NCBI RefSeq assembly: GCF_003610695.1
Contig: NZ_RAQH01000001.1
Coordinates: 434,001-498,000, forward strand
Length of the DNA: 64,000 bases
Direction: 5' to 3'
DNA from: Epilithonimonas arachidiradicis
Lineage (GTDB): Bacteria > Bacteroidota > Bacteroidia > Flavobacteriales > Weeksellaceae
Numbering within the stretch: the stretch's first letter is position 1; every line of letters starts with the position of its first letter. Below are positions 9,237 to 18,330 of the stretch, in pieces. Both the position numbers and the translations under genes were made by a program. The notes under the pieces were generated by a model, which saw nothing but the letters and a program-made list of their open reading frames with translations, was not told where the DNA came from and did not search any database.

Positions 9237-10139
9237 ATGAAAAAAACATTTTTTATTTTAACCCTTCTCATTGGAGCATTATCATTCGCTCAGGGAACAA
9301 GAATTATGTATGAATACAAATTCGCATCTAATCTCGAAAAGAAAGACTCTCTCGAGACAGAATTGATGTATCTGGATATCAAAAAAGACGGCAGCAAATT
9401 CTACAGCAGGCAGAAGTTTGTAAGCGATTCTACAAGAGATGCTTATTTTAAAAAACAAATTGCGACAGGCTCTACCAATTTTAATTACCGTGGAGGAAAC
9501 GGCGGCAAAATAGGATATTCGGTTTCCAAATCTTATCCGGATTTCAATATCGTTTTACACACAGGTATTGGTAATTCCAGATTCAGTGTTAAAAATGAAA
9601 ATCCTATGAAGTGGAAAATACTTCCCGATAAGAAAACGATTGATAAATTCGAAGTTCAAAAAGCAACGCTGGACTTCGGTGGAAGAACCTGGACGGCTTG
9701 GTTTTCTCAGGATTTTCCTTTTCAGGACGGACCCTATAAATTTTCGGGATTGCCAGGTTTGATTTTAGAAATGGAAGATTCTACAGGAACGCATATTTTC
9801 AAATTTGCAGGAAGCAAAAAATTTGATGAAGTTGAGAAAATCGAAAAAGAAGAAATCGGAAGTACACGTGGCGGAATTGTTGTAAAAACCTTTGGTGTTC
9901 CTGGCGGAAAAGAAATCGAGGTTTCTGAAGAGCAGTTCAAAAAACAGTGGAAAGAATACAAAAATGATCCAGTAAAAGATACGCGCCAAATGCTATCGCA
10001 AGGAAATATGAAGTTAACACTGAATATGAATGGAAAAATGATGTCGGAACCTTCCGAAGTTCTCCGGGCAATGGAAAAAAATCAAAGAGAGGAAATCAAA
10101 AACAATAATAACAAAATTGAACCTGCTCTTTACCCTTAA
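9237..10139 (+). CDS. GLPGLI family protein
   Basis: A 300-residue exported protein with signal peptide MKKTFFILTLLIGALSFAQG. It carries the name-giving GLPGLI motif at residues 171-176 within PYKFSGLPGLILEM. The family is restricted to Bacteroidota and has no established function. Members often sit beside TonB-type outer-membrane barrels, as here, which suggests a periplasmic or surface partner for the barrel encoded upstream; this is inference. The C-terminus is Lys/Asn/Glu-rich. The gene has its own terminator 24 bp after the stop. Confidence 0.88.
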   Translation: MKKTFFILTLLIGALSFAQGTRIMYEYKFASNLEKKDSLETELMYLDIKKDGSKFYSRQKFVSDSTRDAYFKKQIATGSTNFNYRGGNGGKIGYSVSKSYPDFNIVLHTGIGNSRFSVKNENPMKWKILPDKKTIDKFEVQKATLDFGGRTWTAWFSQDFPFQDGPYKFSGLPGLILEMEDSTGTHIFKFAGSKKFDEVEKIEKEEIGSTRGGIVVKTFGVPGGKEIEVSEEQFKKQWKEYKNDPVKDTRQMLSQGNMKLTLNMNGKMMSEPSEVLRAMEKNQREEIKNNNNKIEPALYP

Positions 10140-10163
10140 TTAGACATAAAACACTATTTTTAT

Positions 10164-10188
10164 AGTCCTCTTTCGAGAGGACTTTTTT
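10164..10188 (+). terminator. Rho-independent terminator with TTCG loop
   Basis: AGTCCTCT and AGAGGACT form a perfect 8-bp stem closed by a TTCG tetraloop and followed by six T bases. It separates the GLPGLI gene from kdsC. Confidence 0.85.
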
Positions 10189-10213
10189 ATGTCAATTCTT
10201 TTAAAAATTTAAA

Positions 10214-10735
10214 ATGAGTTATTTATCAAAACTTAAAAATATAAAAGCTTTTGTTTTTGATGTCGATGGCGTTTTTACCGACGGAAGCGTTTACCTTTTA
10301 CCAGACCAGAATATGTCTCGTGTGATGAGCGTTTTGGACGGTTATGCAGTGGTTCAGTGCTTGAAAAAAGGTTACAAAATCGGAATCATCACGGGAGGAA
10401 ACGATCCAATGGTAAAAAACAGGATGGAATATCTGGGCATCAAGGATTATTATGCCAAATCTTCGCACAAAATAACAGATTACAAAGATTTCAAATCCAA
10501 ATATGATTTACAAGATTCCGAAATTCTAATGATGGGCGATGATATTCCTGATATTGGAATTATGAAATTGGCTGAGATTTCTGCTTGTCCTGCAAATGCA
10601 GTTCCGGAGGTGAAAGCCATTTCAGATTATATTTCACCAGTTTATGGAGGCAAAGGAGCTGTGCGTGACGTGATAGAGCAAGTGATGAAAGTCCAGGGAA
10701 AATGGAATCTGGACGAAGAAACAAAATCAGCTTAA
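10214..10735 (+). CDS. kdsC: 3-deoxy-manno-octulosonate-8-phosphatase KdsC-like HAD phosphatase
   Basis: A 173-residue HAD subclass C0 phosphatase without a cap domain, as KdsC is. The nucleophile motif is Asp16-x-Asp18 in FVFDVDGVFTDG, motif II is IITGG, and motif IV is MMGDDIPD. KdsC removes phosphate from Kdo-8-phosphate in the cytoplasm on the way to CMP-Kdo and lipid A core. Its length and the N-terminal DGVFTDG phrase fit this family; other small-molecule phosphatases of the group cannot be fully excluded. maf follows after 10 bp, so the two are probably one transcript. Confidence 0.87.
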   Translation: MSYLSKLKNIKAFVFDVDGVFTDGSVYLLPDQNMSRVMSVLDGYAVVQCLKKGYKIGIITGGNDPMVKNRMEYLGIKDYYAKSSHKITDYKDFKSKYDLQDSEILMMGDDIPDIGIMKLAEISACPANAVPEVKAISDYISPVYGGKGAVRDVIEQVMKVQGKWNLDEETKSA

Positions 10736-10745
10736 ATAATTAACA

Positions 10746-11318
10746 ATGAAATTATTACTAGCTTCCAATTCACCCAGACGAAAAGAATTATTATCACAAT
10801 TGGGCTATCAGTTCGATGTTGTTAAAATCGATGTTGATGAGTCTTATCCTTCTGAATTGAATCCAAATCAAATCGCAGAATATGTTTCGGCCAAGAAAGC
10901 GAAAGCTTTTGATGTTAATGAAAACGAAATTCTTTTGACCTCGGACACCATTGTTGCATTAGACCAAGAAATTCTTCTCAAACCAAAAAATGAGGATGAA
11001 GCTTTTGAAATGATAAAAAGTCTTTCGGGAAAAATACACCAGGTTTATACGGCGTTTACCATCAAAACATCGGATTCAGAAATCAGTAAGACCAGTAAAA
11101 CCGATGTAGAGTTTTCGGAGATCAGCGATGAGGAAATTAAATTTTATATCAACAATTATAAACCTTTTGACAAAGCCGGATCATACGGAATCCAGGAATG
11201 GCTGGGAATGGCAAAGATCAAAAACATTTCCGGTTCTTTCTATTCTGTGATGGGTTTTCCGGTGGATTTGGTTTACGAAGAACTCAAAAAACTGAATTGT
11301 TTTCCAAGCAATTTGTAA
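10746..11318 (+). CDS. maf: Maf family nucleotide pyrophosphatase
   Basis: A 190-residue cytosolic nucleoside-triphosphate pyrophosphatase that hydrolyses non-canonical or modified nucleotides. The start LLASNSPRRKELL is the family signature, followed by the conserved TSDTIV (general base Asp near residue 72) and the KPKNEDEAFEMI and SGKIHQVYTA blocks. The C-terminal DKAGSYGIQEW is also typical. It sits 10 bp after kdsC and 83 bp before sprE. The substrate class (dTTP/UTP-like YhdE type or m7GTP YceF type) is not settled by what I can see. Confidence 0.93.
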   Translation: MKLLLASNSPRRKELLSQLGYQFDVVKIDVDESYPSELNPNQIAEYVSAKKAKAFDVNENEILLTSDTIVALDQEILLKPKNEDEAFEMIKSLSGKIHQVYTAFTIKTSDSEISKTSKTDVEFSEISDEEIKFYINNYKPFDKAGSYGIQEWLGMAKIKNISGSFYSVMGFPVDLVYEELKKLNCFPSNL

Positions 11319-11401
11319 AACTAACAGCTTGAGATAATTTTCCTTACAAAATTTCGTTATTTTTACAGATTCAACCAGAAATTTCATTTTGAAATAATTA
11401 G

Positions 11402-13951
11402 ATGAGAAAATATTTACTAATCATACTTGCCGTCGTAAGCGTAATTGCCTGTAACCCGCGTCACAAAAAGAAAAAAACTAAAAGTGGCCCGGTTAACAGA
11501 TTTATGACGTTTCATAATACTTTGTTCAACAGTAGAGAATCTTTTCTTGCAGAAATGGAAAGCAGAGATAAAGCGCACGTTGACAACTTCTACGATCCTT
11601 ATATTTCCGTTTATACCACAGAAGATAATCTTAATGATCTGCAAAACGGGACAACCTCTGGAGAGAATGCCGCAGATACAGGACCTATGCCACTAAGAGG
11701 CGGCCCCAGAACAGCTCCAAACGCTTCATCTTTCAACAATTCCAATGAGGTTGGAAGCAATAACAAAAAAGGAGTAACCACACTGCAGATTACGGAAGCG
11801 AAGGCTTTAAAGACTATTTCAAAATATTCTGTCTTGGTGAATGGCGTAGAAAAAAATAAAAAGATATTCGATGCTTATATGTTGCTGGCAAAAGCGAGAA
11901 TGTACCAGGGAAAATACCTGGAGTCTCTGGATGCCTTAGGTTATATCTTCAACACAATGAGCAAAGATAAAAGATTGCCTTTAGCCAGAATCTACCAGGC
12001 GGCCAATTATTCCAGACTGAAAGAATATTACCGTGCTGATGAGGTTTTTCGTGATCTGGAAGAAGATCCGAAGATCAAATTGACCAAAGAACAAAAAAGA
12101 ATTCTTAAGGTTTACCAAGCGGATAATTTCCTGAAATGGGGTAAAAAAGAATTAGCTGCAGAAGTCTTGGAAGAAGCTTTCACTTATAACAAAAACAGAA
12201 AAATAAAAAGCAGAATTGCTTATCTGCGAGGTCAAATCCTATCGAATCTCAATAGAAAAGATGAGGCCAGAGAATCTTTTGCAGCAGCTTACAAATATGC
12301 GAACAGCTACGAATTCGAGGTTAAGTCTCAGATAGAGATTGCAAAAACGTTTGACGGCAAAGCAGACAGCTATGATGAAGCGATGGCTTACCTTGCGAAG
12401 ATTGCTAAAAAAGGAACTTATGCTTCCCGTAAAAATGAGCTGTACTACGCCAGTGGGTTAGTTGCGACTTCTGCGAAAAAAGATTCTGTCGCGGATTCCT
12501 TCTTTAGAAAAGCATTGAAAGAGAAACAGTCTGATCCTCAGATTCGTGGACTCACTTATTCCGAATTGGCTAAAAAATATTTTGCAAAAGACGATTATTT
12601 GACAGCTGGCGTTTACTATGACAGCGCATTAGCAGTAATGACCTACAAGCCTGAAAAAGATAGATTGACGGATCTTACAGCCAATATCAAAAATCTTTCA
12701 AAAAACTATTACGTTGTTAAAAAGAACGACAGTATCCTGGCTTTGGCAAAAATGACCGATGCCGAAAAAAGGGATTATTTCACCAAATATATTGATAAAA
12801 TCAAGGCGAAAGAAGCAGCCGAAGAATTAGAGAAAAAAAGAGCGGAGAGAAGCAAAGGCTTTGATAATGGAGATTATAATGCTAATTCGATCTTTGCTAA
12901 CAACGCTACAGACAGTGGCAGTTTCCAGAATTTCGGAATTAACACTGGCGGATCCACATTTTATTTTGCTAATTCTAATAACATTCCGCGTGGAGAAAGT
13001 GCTTTCAAGCAAATTTGGGGGACCAGAACCTTAGCTGACAACTGGCGTTATTCTGCCAAATCAGCAACAATTGAAGATCTTAAAAATGAAGCCTTGGGTA
13101 TTACAAGTGCGCCGGATCCGAGACGTTTGGAGCCTGAATTTTATATCGAGAAAATTCCAACTTCTGCTGAAGAATTAGGAAGATTAAAAAAAGACCGAGA
13201 TACTGCTAGTTTGGGAATGGGAAGAATGTATGAAACCTTCTTTGGCAATACGAAGCTGGCAACCAAAACACTGTATGATTTGGTAGAAAATAAGCCTGAT
13301 GAGGAAACAGACCTGATGGCTTTGTATAATATTTTTATTTTCAATTATGAAAAAAATCCGGCTGATGCGGAAAAAGCCAAACGGCTGATTCTGGAAAAAT
13401 ATCCTTACACGTCTTATGCAGAATTTGTCAAAAATCCAAAAAGCAAAGACTTCAACAAATCCTCAGACGATGTTGAAAAATTATATGCCGAAGCTTATAA
13501 TCTTTATTTAACCGAAAAATACTCCGAGGCGACAGCAATTGCTGATAAAGCGATCACAGATCACCCGAAAGATGCCTTGATTCCTAAATTCTATTTGCTT
13601 AATGCTTACAATGCAGGGAAAACCGCAGGCAAAGAAATTATGATACTGCAGCTGGAACAGATCGTATTGAATTACGGTAATACACCAGAAGGTAAAAAGG
13701 CAAAAGATCTTCTTAAATACCTAAAGAGTGATGTGAAACTGGAGCTCACAGACGAAAGTGGAAACGCCATTTCTCAAAAACCTCAACCAGTTGACACGAC
13801 TGCTGAAGAGGAGCAACGAAAACTCGAGGCTATTGAAAAGGCTAAAATTTCAGCTCCAGTTAACGGCCCTGGTATCCCCGGTGCTACTGAAATGCAAATG
13901 TCAAAACCGAGGTCCGAAGCATCTGAACAACAGGCTAAAAAAAGAAAATAA
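11402..13951 (+). CDS. sprE: SprE/PorW-type T9SS-associated TPR lipoprotein
   Basis: An 849-residue lipoprotein: the signal peptide ends in VIAC, with the lipid-accepting Cys at residue 17. The rest is mainly tetratricopeptide-like helical repeats. The N-terminal FHNTLFNSRE and DNFYDPYISVY, and the later IWGTRTLADNWR block (about residues 538-549), match what I know of SprE/PorW. That protein is needed for type IX secretion and gliding in Flavobacterium johnsoniae. It probably acts in the periplasm, linking the PorKN ring and the translocon. The tail is rich in Gln/Lys/Glu and probably disordered. A T9SS substrate is encoded at 24153-26264, consistent with a working system. Confidence 0.82.
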   Translation: MRKYLLIILAVVSVIACNPRHKKKKTKSGPVNRFMTFHNTLFNSRESFLAEMESRDKAHVDNFYDPYISVYTTEDNLNDLQNGTTSGENAADTGPMPLRGGPRTAPNASSFNNSNEVGSNNKKGVTTLQITEAKALKTISKYSVLVNGVEKNKKIFDAYMLLAKARMYQGKYLESLDALGYIFNTMSKDKRLPLARIYQAANYSRLKEYYRADEVFRDLEEDPKIKLTKEQKRILKVYQADNFLKWGKKELAAEVLEEAFTYNKNRKIKSRIAYLRGQILSNLNRKDEARESFAAAYKYANSYEFEVKSQIEIAKTFDGKADSYDEAMAYLAKIAKKGTYASRKNELYYASGLVATSAKKDSVADSFFRKALKEKQSDPQIRGLTYSELAKKYFAKDDYLTAGVYYDSALAVMTYKPEKDRLTDLTANIKNLSKNYYVVKKNDSILALAKMTDAEKRDYFTKYIDKIKAKEAAEELEKKRAERSKGFDNGDYNANSIFANNATDSGSFQNFGINTGGSTFYFANSNNIPRGESAFKQIWGTRTLADNWRYSAKSATIEDLKNEALGITSAPDPRRLEPEFYIEKIPTSAEELGRLKKDRDTASLGMGRMYETFFGNTKLATKTLYDLVENKPDEETDLMALYNIFIFNYEKNPADAEKAKRLILEKYPYTSYAEFVKNPKSKDFNKSSDDVEKLYAEAYNLYLTEKYSEATAIADKAITDHPKDALIPKFYLLNAYNAGKTAGKEIMILQLEQIVLNYGNTPEGKKAKDLLKYLKSDVKLELTDESGNAISQKPQPVDTTAEEEQRKLEAIEKAKISAPVNGPGIPGATEMQMSKPRSEASEQQAKKRK

Positions 13952-13978
13952 AAAAGAGAGCAATTTTGCTCTCTTTTG
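13951..13978. terminator. Bidirectional terminator between sprE and tnaA
   Basis: AAAGAGAGCA pairs with TGCTCTCTTT around a short loop. Flanking A and T tracts let it serve both converging genes. It starts on the last base of the sprE stop codon. Confidence 0.8.
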
Positions 13979-13980
13979 TT

Positions 13981-15357
13981 TTATGCCCTATCCAACTGAA
14001 CGGTGAAATGTCGTAGTATCGCCGGTTCACGTTTGATCTTATAACCTTTTGTGATGTCATTTCTTCTTTCAAAAACGTTCTTCACAGCAGCAGCTACATA
14101 ATCCATATGATTGTTGGTATAAGTTCTCCTAGGGATGGCCAACCTTAACAATTCCAATTTGGGATAACGGTTTTCTCTCGTTTCCGGGTCTCTGTCCGCG
14201 AGCAGAGTTCCGATTTCCACGCCACGGATCCCGGCTTCTTTATAAAGCTCGATAGCTAATGTTTGGGCAGGAAATTCTTCTCTTTTGATATTAGGCAAGA
14301 AATTAAGTGCATCAATGAAAACAGCATGCCCACCAATTGGCTTTTGAACAGGGATCCCAGCTTCCATCAATTTGTTTCCGAGATATTCCACTTGTGAGAT
14401 CCTGCTTTCTAAATAAGGAAATTCCGTCGCTTCATCAAGACCAGCCGCCAGAGCTGACATATCTCTTCCTGCCATACCACCGTAAGTGATGAAACCTTCG
14501 TAGATAATGGTGAAATTAGAAGCTTGCTCAAAGATTTCTCTATTCTTCAAAGCGATGAATCCACCAATGTTGACCAACCCATCCTTCTTAGAGCTCATGG
14601 TCATACCGTCGCCGTAAGAAAATAATTCTTTACAGATTTCTTTGATAGTTTTATGTTGTTGACCTTTTTCTCTTTTCTTGATAAAATAAGCGTTCTCCGC
14701 AAACCTCGCCGAATCGAATAAAACCGGAATCCCATATTGGTCGGACAATTCTTTCACCGCTTTGATGTTTTCCAGAGAAACGGGTTGTCCGCCGGAAGAA
14801 TTGCAGGTAATGGTAATCAAACAAAACGGGATTTGCTCTTTTGGATGAGATCTGTAAACCGCTTCGAGCTTTTCTAGATCCAGATTTCCTTTGAATGGAT
14901 GAAGGTCATTGATGTCAAAAGCTTCGTCGATCGTACAATCGATGGCATGTGCTTTTCTGAATTCGATGTGACCTTTTGTGGTATCAAAATGAGAATTTCC
15001 TGGTACAACATCGCCTTCTTTCACTAAGACCGAAAATAAGACATTCTCTGCGGCACGACCCTGATGCGTTGGCAAAAGGTAAGGGAATCCCGTGATGTTT
15101 TCAACCGTTTGCTGCAATGCATCGAAGGAGCGGGAACCGGCGTAGCTCTCGTCGCCAATCATCAGCGCGCCCCATTGCTTGTCGCTCATAGCGCCGGTTC
15201 CGCTGTCGGTCAGCAAATCGATAAAAACGTGTGAACTTCTCAGATTAAATAGATTATAGTTGGCATTTTTCAGCCATTCTTCGCGTTGTTCTTGTGTGGA
15301 TTGATATATTTCTTCGACCATTTTGATTCTAAATGGTTCTGCGTAAGGTAGTTTCAT
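13981..15357 (-). CDS. tnaA: Tryptophanase
   Basis: A 458-residue PLP enzyme of the beta-eliminating lyase family, splitting tryptophan into indole, pyruvate and ammonia. The PLP lysine is expected at Lys258 in MSSKKDG. Other marks are FIDLLTDSGTGAMSD, PTHQGRAAEN and ARFAENAYFIK. Tyrosine phenol-lyase is the close alternative. It has SMERG where this protein has GVEIGTLL, and so lacks the phenol-binding arginine; FDTTKGH and the GVEIG block favour tryptophanase. The gene is monocistronic. No tnaC-like leader peptide is evident. Indole production is therefore likely, as in many Chryseobacterium relatives. Confidence 0.9.
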   Translation of the reverse strand: MKLPYAEPFRIKMVEEIYQSTQEQREEWLKNANYNLFNLRSSHVFIDLLTDSGTGAMSDKQWGALMIGDESYAGSRSFDALQQTVENITGFPYLLPTHQGRAAENVLFSVLVKEGDVVPGNSHFDTTKGHIEFRKAHAIDCTIDEAFDINDLHPFKGNLDLEKLEAVYRSHPKEQIPFCLITITCNSSGGQPVSLENIKAVKELSDQYGIPVLFDSARFAENAYFIKKREKGQQHKTIKEICKELFSYGDGMTMSSKKDGLVNIGGFIALKNREIFEQASNFTIIYEGFITYGGMAGRDMSALAAGLDEATEFPYLESRISQVEYLGNKLMEAGIPVQKPIGGHAVFIDALNFLPNIKREEFPAQTLAIELYKEAGIRGVEIGTLLADRDPETRENRYPKLELLRLAIPRRTYTNNHMDYVAAAVKNVFERRNDITKGYKIKREPAILRHFTVQLDRA

Positions 15358-15369
15358 AATGAATATAAA

Positions 15370-15484
15370 TGATAATTAATAATAAATGAATGATCTTTTA
15401 TATTGATAATTGACAGAAAATAAATTATAATATTCCGAATGAAAATATCACTTACGTGATCGATTATTCATCCATCAATTATCA
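15370..15484. repeat. Long imperfect inverted repeat upstream of tnaA
   Basis: Arms at 15370-15395 and 15458-15484 are inverted copies. TGATAATTAAT...ATGAATGATC on the left matches the reverse complement of the right arm (TGATAATTGATGGATGAATA...) at most positions, with a 62-base AT-rich middle. It fills most of the space between tnaA and the DUF502 gene. It looks like a dispersed palindromic repeat rather than a terminator, because the loop is large. Confidence 0.55.
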
Positions 15485-15494
15485 CTTATGAAAA

Positions 15495-16109
15495 CTACTC
15501 CGGTGCTTTGAAAACATTGTCATCCGAATGGAATCCGGCAACACCGCCACTTACAGCAAACTTCATTGCCTCGGCGGAACTCATTCCGGTTACTTCCTTG
15601 ATGTTGTTAAAGTTGGTCATTATAACCCAGCCGGAAACGGCATAAGAGTGTGGAAGATAGACCGCCACCATTTGTTCAAGATTCACGGCGGACATATCAG
15701 ATTGAGTAAGAAATCCTATTCTCCAAATCTCAGGCGCTTCATTGGTCTTGACCCAAACGGGAACATTGAATTTCTTTTTATCGCCAACAAAAGAACCTAA
15801 GACGTCCTTCAGTGATGTATAGATGAATTTGATCCCAGGGATATGCTCCAAAACATAATCCAGACCATCCACAATCAATCTTCCTATAATGAACTTGTTG
15901 CCAAAAAATCCGATAAATGCTGTTCCGAAAATGACAATGAAAAATATCAATCCTGGAAATTTCTCTGAGACAGAAGGTACCAGATTATCGATGCTGAAAA
16001 CGACACTCCAGATGACCCAAACCGTAATGGCAAAGGGACCAATAATGATCAATCCCTGAATAAAAGATCTTAGAAAAAGGCGGAGATAATCGTTAAAGCT
16101 TCTGTTCAT
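15495..16109 (-). CDS. DUF502 family membrane protein
   Basis: A 204-residue protein with two transmembrane segments (about residues 15-38 and 48-68) and a soluble domain behind them. The phrases GPFAITVWV, GIKFIYTSLKDVLGSFVG and VWVKTNE are typical of DUF502. The family is widespread and of unknown function. Its ATG shares one base with the stop codon of miaE (TAATG), so translation is probably coupled. I infer a membrane role but no activity. Confidence 0.85.
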   Translation of the reverse strand: MNRSFNDYLRLFLRSFIQGLIIIGPFAITVWVIWSVVFSIDNLVPSVSEKFPGLIFFIVIFGTAFIGFFGNKFIIGRLIVDGLDYVLEHIPGIKFIYTSLKDVLGSFVGDKKKFNVPVWVKTNEAPEIWRIGFLTQSDMSAVNLEQMVAVYLPHSYAVSGWVIMTNFNNIKEVTGMSSAEAMKFAVSGGVAGFHSDDNVFKAPE

Positions 16110-16690
16110 TAGCCGTGGATGGTTTCTTTGTTTCCATAAGACTGGATGACTTGGGCTTCATACTCCAGCCATTCTTCCCAGCGTTGATTGACTTTTTCCG
16201 GGTCACCAATTTGTCTTGCAAATCCAATAAAAGTGGTATAATGATTGGCTTCCGAAATCATCAGATCGTTATAGAATTTTTTCAATTCTTCGTCTTTGAT
16301 ATTTTCTGTCAAAACTTTGAAGCGTTCACAGCTTCTGGCTTCTATCATTGCTGCGAAAAGCATTTTGTCTACCAAAAGATCTTTTCTGTCACCACCTTTC
16401 ACAATGAATTTTACCAAGTCATTCACATAATCGTCTTTACGCGTTCTACCAAGGACACCTCCTCTTTTTTTGATAATCTCGTGAACCTGGTTGAAATGGT
16501 CTAGTTCCTCTTGCGCAATTGCCAAAAGTTCTGTCACCATCTCCGTATGTTCCGGAACCATTGTGATGAGGCCAATAGCATTGGTGGCTGCTTTTTGCTC
16601 GCACCAGGCGTGATCTGTGAGAATCTCTTCCAGATTATCTTCTGCAATATTTGCCCAGCGCGGATCTGTAGGAAGTTTAAGACGAAACAT
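16109..16690 (-). CDS. miaE: tRNA-(ms2io6A)-hydroxylase MiaE
   Basis: A 193-residue ferritin-like non-heme diiron monooxygenase that hydroxylates the isopentenyl side chain of ms2i6A at tRNA position 37. Iron ligands are visible: Glu31 in CEQKAA, Glu62-x-x-His65 in EELDHF, a glutamate in EARSCERF and Glu-x-x-His in ISEANHY. The length is about 60 residues shorter than the Salmonella protein, and is usual for this family's bacterial form. It is first in a two-gene unit with DUF502. Substrate assignment rests on family membership. Confidence 0.9.
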   Translation of the reverse strand: MFRLKLPTDPRWANIAEDNLEEILTDHAWCEQKAATNAIGLITMVPEHTEMVTELLAIAQEELDHFNQVHEIIKKRGGVLGRTRKDDYVNDLVKFIVKGGDRKDLLVDKMLFAAMIEARSCERFKVLTENIKDEELKKFYNDLMISEANHYTTFIGFARQIGDPEKVNQRWEEWLEYEAQVIQSYGNKETIHG

Positions 16691-16808
16691 TTTTATATTT
16701 TTTGTAAAAATAAGGATTTGATTGCTCTTTATTAAATATTTTGTTGAGAAAAATTATTTTCTGAATTTAACGACCATACAGCAATATGAAAATTGATTAC
16801 ATTAATAA

Positions 16809-16824
16809 TTGGCACAGATATTGA
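16809..16824 (+). promoter_or_regulatory. Possible sigma-54-like -24/-12 element
   Basis: TTGGCAC, five bases, then TTGA. The -24 half is a perfect match and the spacing is right, but the -12 half ends in GA instead of GC. The element lies 30 bp before a small membrane-protein gene. Low confidence. Confidence 0.25.
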
Positions 16825-16853
16825 AAAATTACCATCAACCAAATAATAAAATT

Positions 16854-17087
16854 ATGAAAAATTCAACTCTTCTCAACCGTGCTCAATTATTCTTATTTAG
16901 CTTTTTAGCAATTTTATCATCTGCTTTAACATTCGCTCAGGATTCAGCAGTTGTAAAAACTACCAACGTGACATCCACATCTACGGAGGAATGGCAAACC
17001 AATCCGACTTATTGGATTATTGGTGGGGTTGTTCTTATCGTTATCGTTGCCATTGTAGCAATGAGCGGAAGAAAGAAAAACGATTAA
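16854..17087 (+). CDS. Small exported single-span membrane protein
   Basis: A 77-residue protein with an N-terminal signal sequence ending ALTFAQ, a short Thr/Ser-rich linker with NPTYW, and a C-terminal transmembrane helix (IIGGVVLIVIVAIVAM) followed by a basic GRKKND tail. If the signal is cleaved, about 50 residues remain anchored by the C-terminus. I do not recognise a named family. Similar small proteins occur in flavobacteria without known function. The ATG at 16854 is chosen because upstream in-frame sequence is not signal-like. It has its own terminator. Confidence 0.65.
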   Translation: MKNSTLLNRAQLFLFSFLAILSSALTFAQDSAVVKTTNVTSTSTEEWQTNPTYWIIGGVVLIVIVAIVAMSGRKKND

Positions 17088-17094
17088 AATTTAT

Positions 17095-17118
17095 AAAGCG
17101 CTTCTCAGAGCGCTTTTT
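17095..17118. terminator. Terminator after small membrane protein
   Basis: AAAGCGCT and AGCGCTTT form a perfect 8-bp stem with a 6-base loop and six trailing T bases. It overlaps the last base of the convergent acyltransferase gene. Confidence 0.8.
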
Positions 17119-18215
17119 TATGGATTTTCCGAAGCTGTTTTTCCTCTCAAGAATTCCAACACCTTCCAGCCTAGATCATCTACTTTTTTCAAACCTTTGG
17201 AAATCAAAAACGCTAATAAAATATTGAGCGGGTAAATAATCAATACTAACAAATACCAAGGCAAAGAATCTTTCATCGGAACCACAAGGAAATAAACCAA
17301 AGACGAACTCATTCCCTGAGCGAAATAGAAAAAGATGGCGTTTTGCCCGACATTGGTGATGAAATTCGGTTTGGTGATTTTTAATCGATTATAGAAAACA
17401 AATAATGTAACCAATGAAAATAATGTCCAAATAATATAAGGAATTTTAGGCGGGAATTTTTGCTTATTGAGCTTGTAGAAAATTTCCAGCCCGTAATTCC
17501 AAAACATCCAAGCCAACGCAACTGCGACCAATCCGTACAAAACAGGAATTATTTTTGTTGGAATCGTCCTGCCTTTCATACGGTTACCGATCAGGAAAAC
17601 TGCCATGTAAAAAGCGACGTAGCCGCCTTGCCCATTAGGATAATATTGAGGAAACAGATTGAAAATTAAAGTTAAGGCAACGCAAACCCCAATAAACCAA
17701 TTGATATGTTTCGGGAAAAATCTTAGGATCAAAACGCCAAGAACGGTCAAAATGTAGTAGACCTTCAAATACCAAAAACTACCCATCACTACAGGAAAAG
17801 TATCACAATTGGAATACTCGTGCAAATACCAATTTCCTAGAACCTGCCATTGTGGTTCGGAAGAGATGCTTGTCGGAACATATTTAGTCCCAAACGTTGA
17901 GTAAAAATCCTTCAGCCATTCGAATGAAAAAAAGGTCAATCCAAGAACTTTGAAAAAATAATCGAGGAAAAACAGAAACGTCACGAAAATCATATACGTG
18001 ATTTGCAGTTTCAGCAATCTGTACAATGTTTTCTCAATATTACTTCCGGACGTGATTCCACTCAGCGCATAAAACAACGCCACATCGAAAACCAAAGAAA
18101 ATACCCGCGCTTCGGTCGGCATATAAAACTGTCCGCTCCAAAATGCCGTATGAATAAAGATGATGGAAATAGTCGCCAGTCCTTTGGCAAAATCAATATA
18201 GAGATCTCTTTTCAT
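17118..18215 (-). CDS. Acyltransferase family 3 membrane protein
   Basis: A 365-residue polytopic membrane protein of the acyltransferase-3 family (OafA/NolL-like), which moves acetyl or other acyl groups onto glycans or lipids. The opening RDLYIDFAKGLATISIIFIH carries the conserved Asp-Phe-x-Lys-Gly and the active-site-like His about 22 residues in. About ten hydrophobic spans follow. It has no soluble SGNH domain. It is transcribed away from mutL and is alone, far from the polysaccharide locus, so the acceptor is unknown. Confidence 0.82.
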   Translation of the reverse strand: MKRDLYIDFAKGLATISIIFIHTAFWSGQFYMPTEARVFSLVFDVALFYALSGITSGSNIEKTLYRLLKLQITYMIFVTFLFFLDYFFKVLGLTFFSFEWLKDFYSTFGTKYVPTSISSEPQWQVLGNWYLHEYSNCDTFPVVMGSFWYLKVYYILTVLGVLILRFFPKHINWFIGVCVALTLIFNLFPQYYPNGQGGYVAFYMAVFLIGNRMKGRTIPTKIIPVLYGLVAVALAWMFWNYGLEIFYKLNKQKFPPKIPYIIWTLFSLVTLFVFYNRLKITKPNFITNVGQNAIFFYFAQGMSSSLVYFLVVPMKDSLPWYLLVLIIYPLNILLAFLISKGLKKVDDLGWKVLEFLRGKTASENP

Positions 18216-18305
18216 TAATTAAATTAATTATCTGAAAGTCAAAATTATCATAATTTTCCAAAGTTCTTTATAATTATTTAACTTTTACTACTCGATTCTT
18301 ATCCT

Positions 18306-18313
18306 TATTTTTG
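18306..18313 (+). promoter_or_regulatory. -7 element upstream of mutL
   Basis: TATTTTTG matches TAnnTTTG and ends 17 bp before the mutL ATG. No good -33 TTG is present at the expected distance. Confidence 0.35.
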
Positions 18314-18330
18314 AAAGTTCAATTGCAAAA

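Noticed and set aside
13981-15357. Tyrosine phenol-lyase instead of tryptophanase
   Set aside because: The position of the phenol-binding arginine (MERG) reads VEIG as in tryptophanase.
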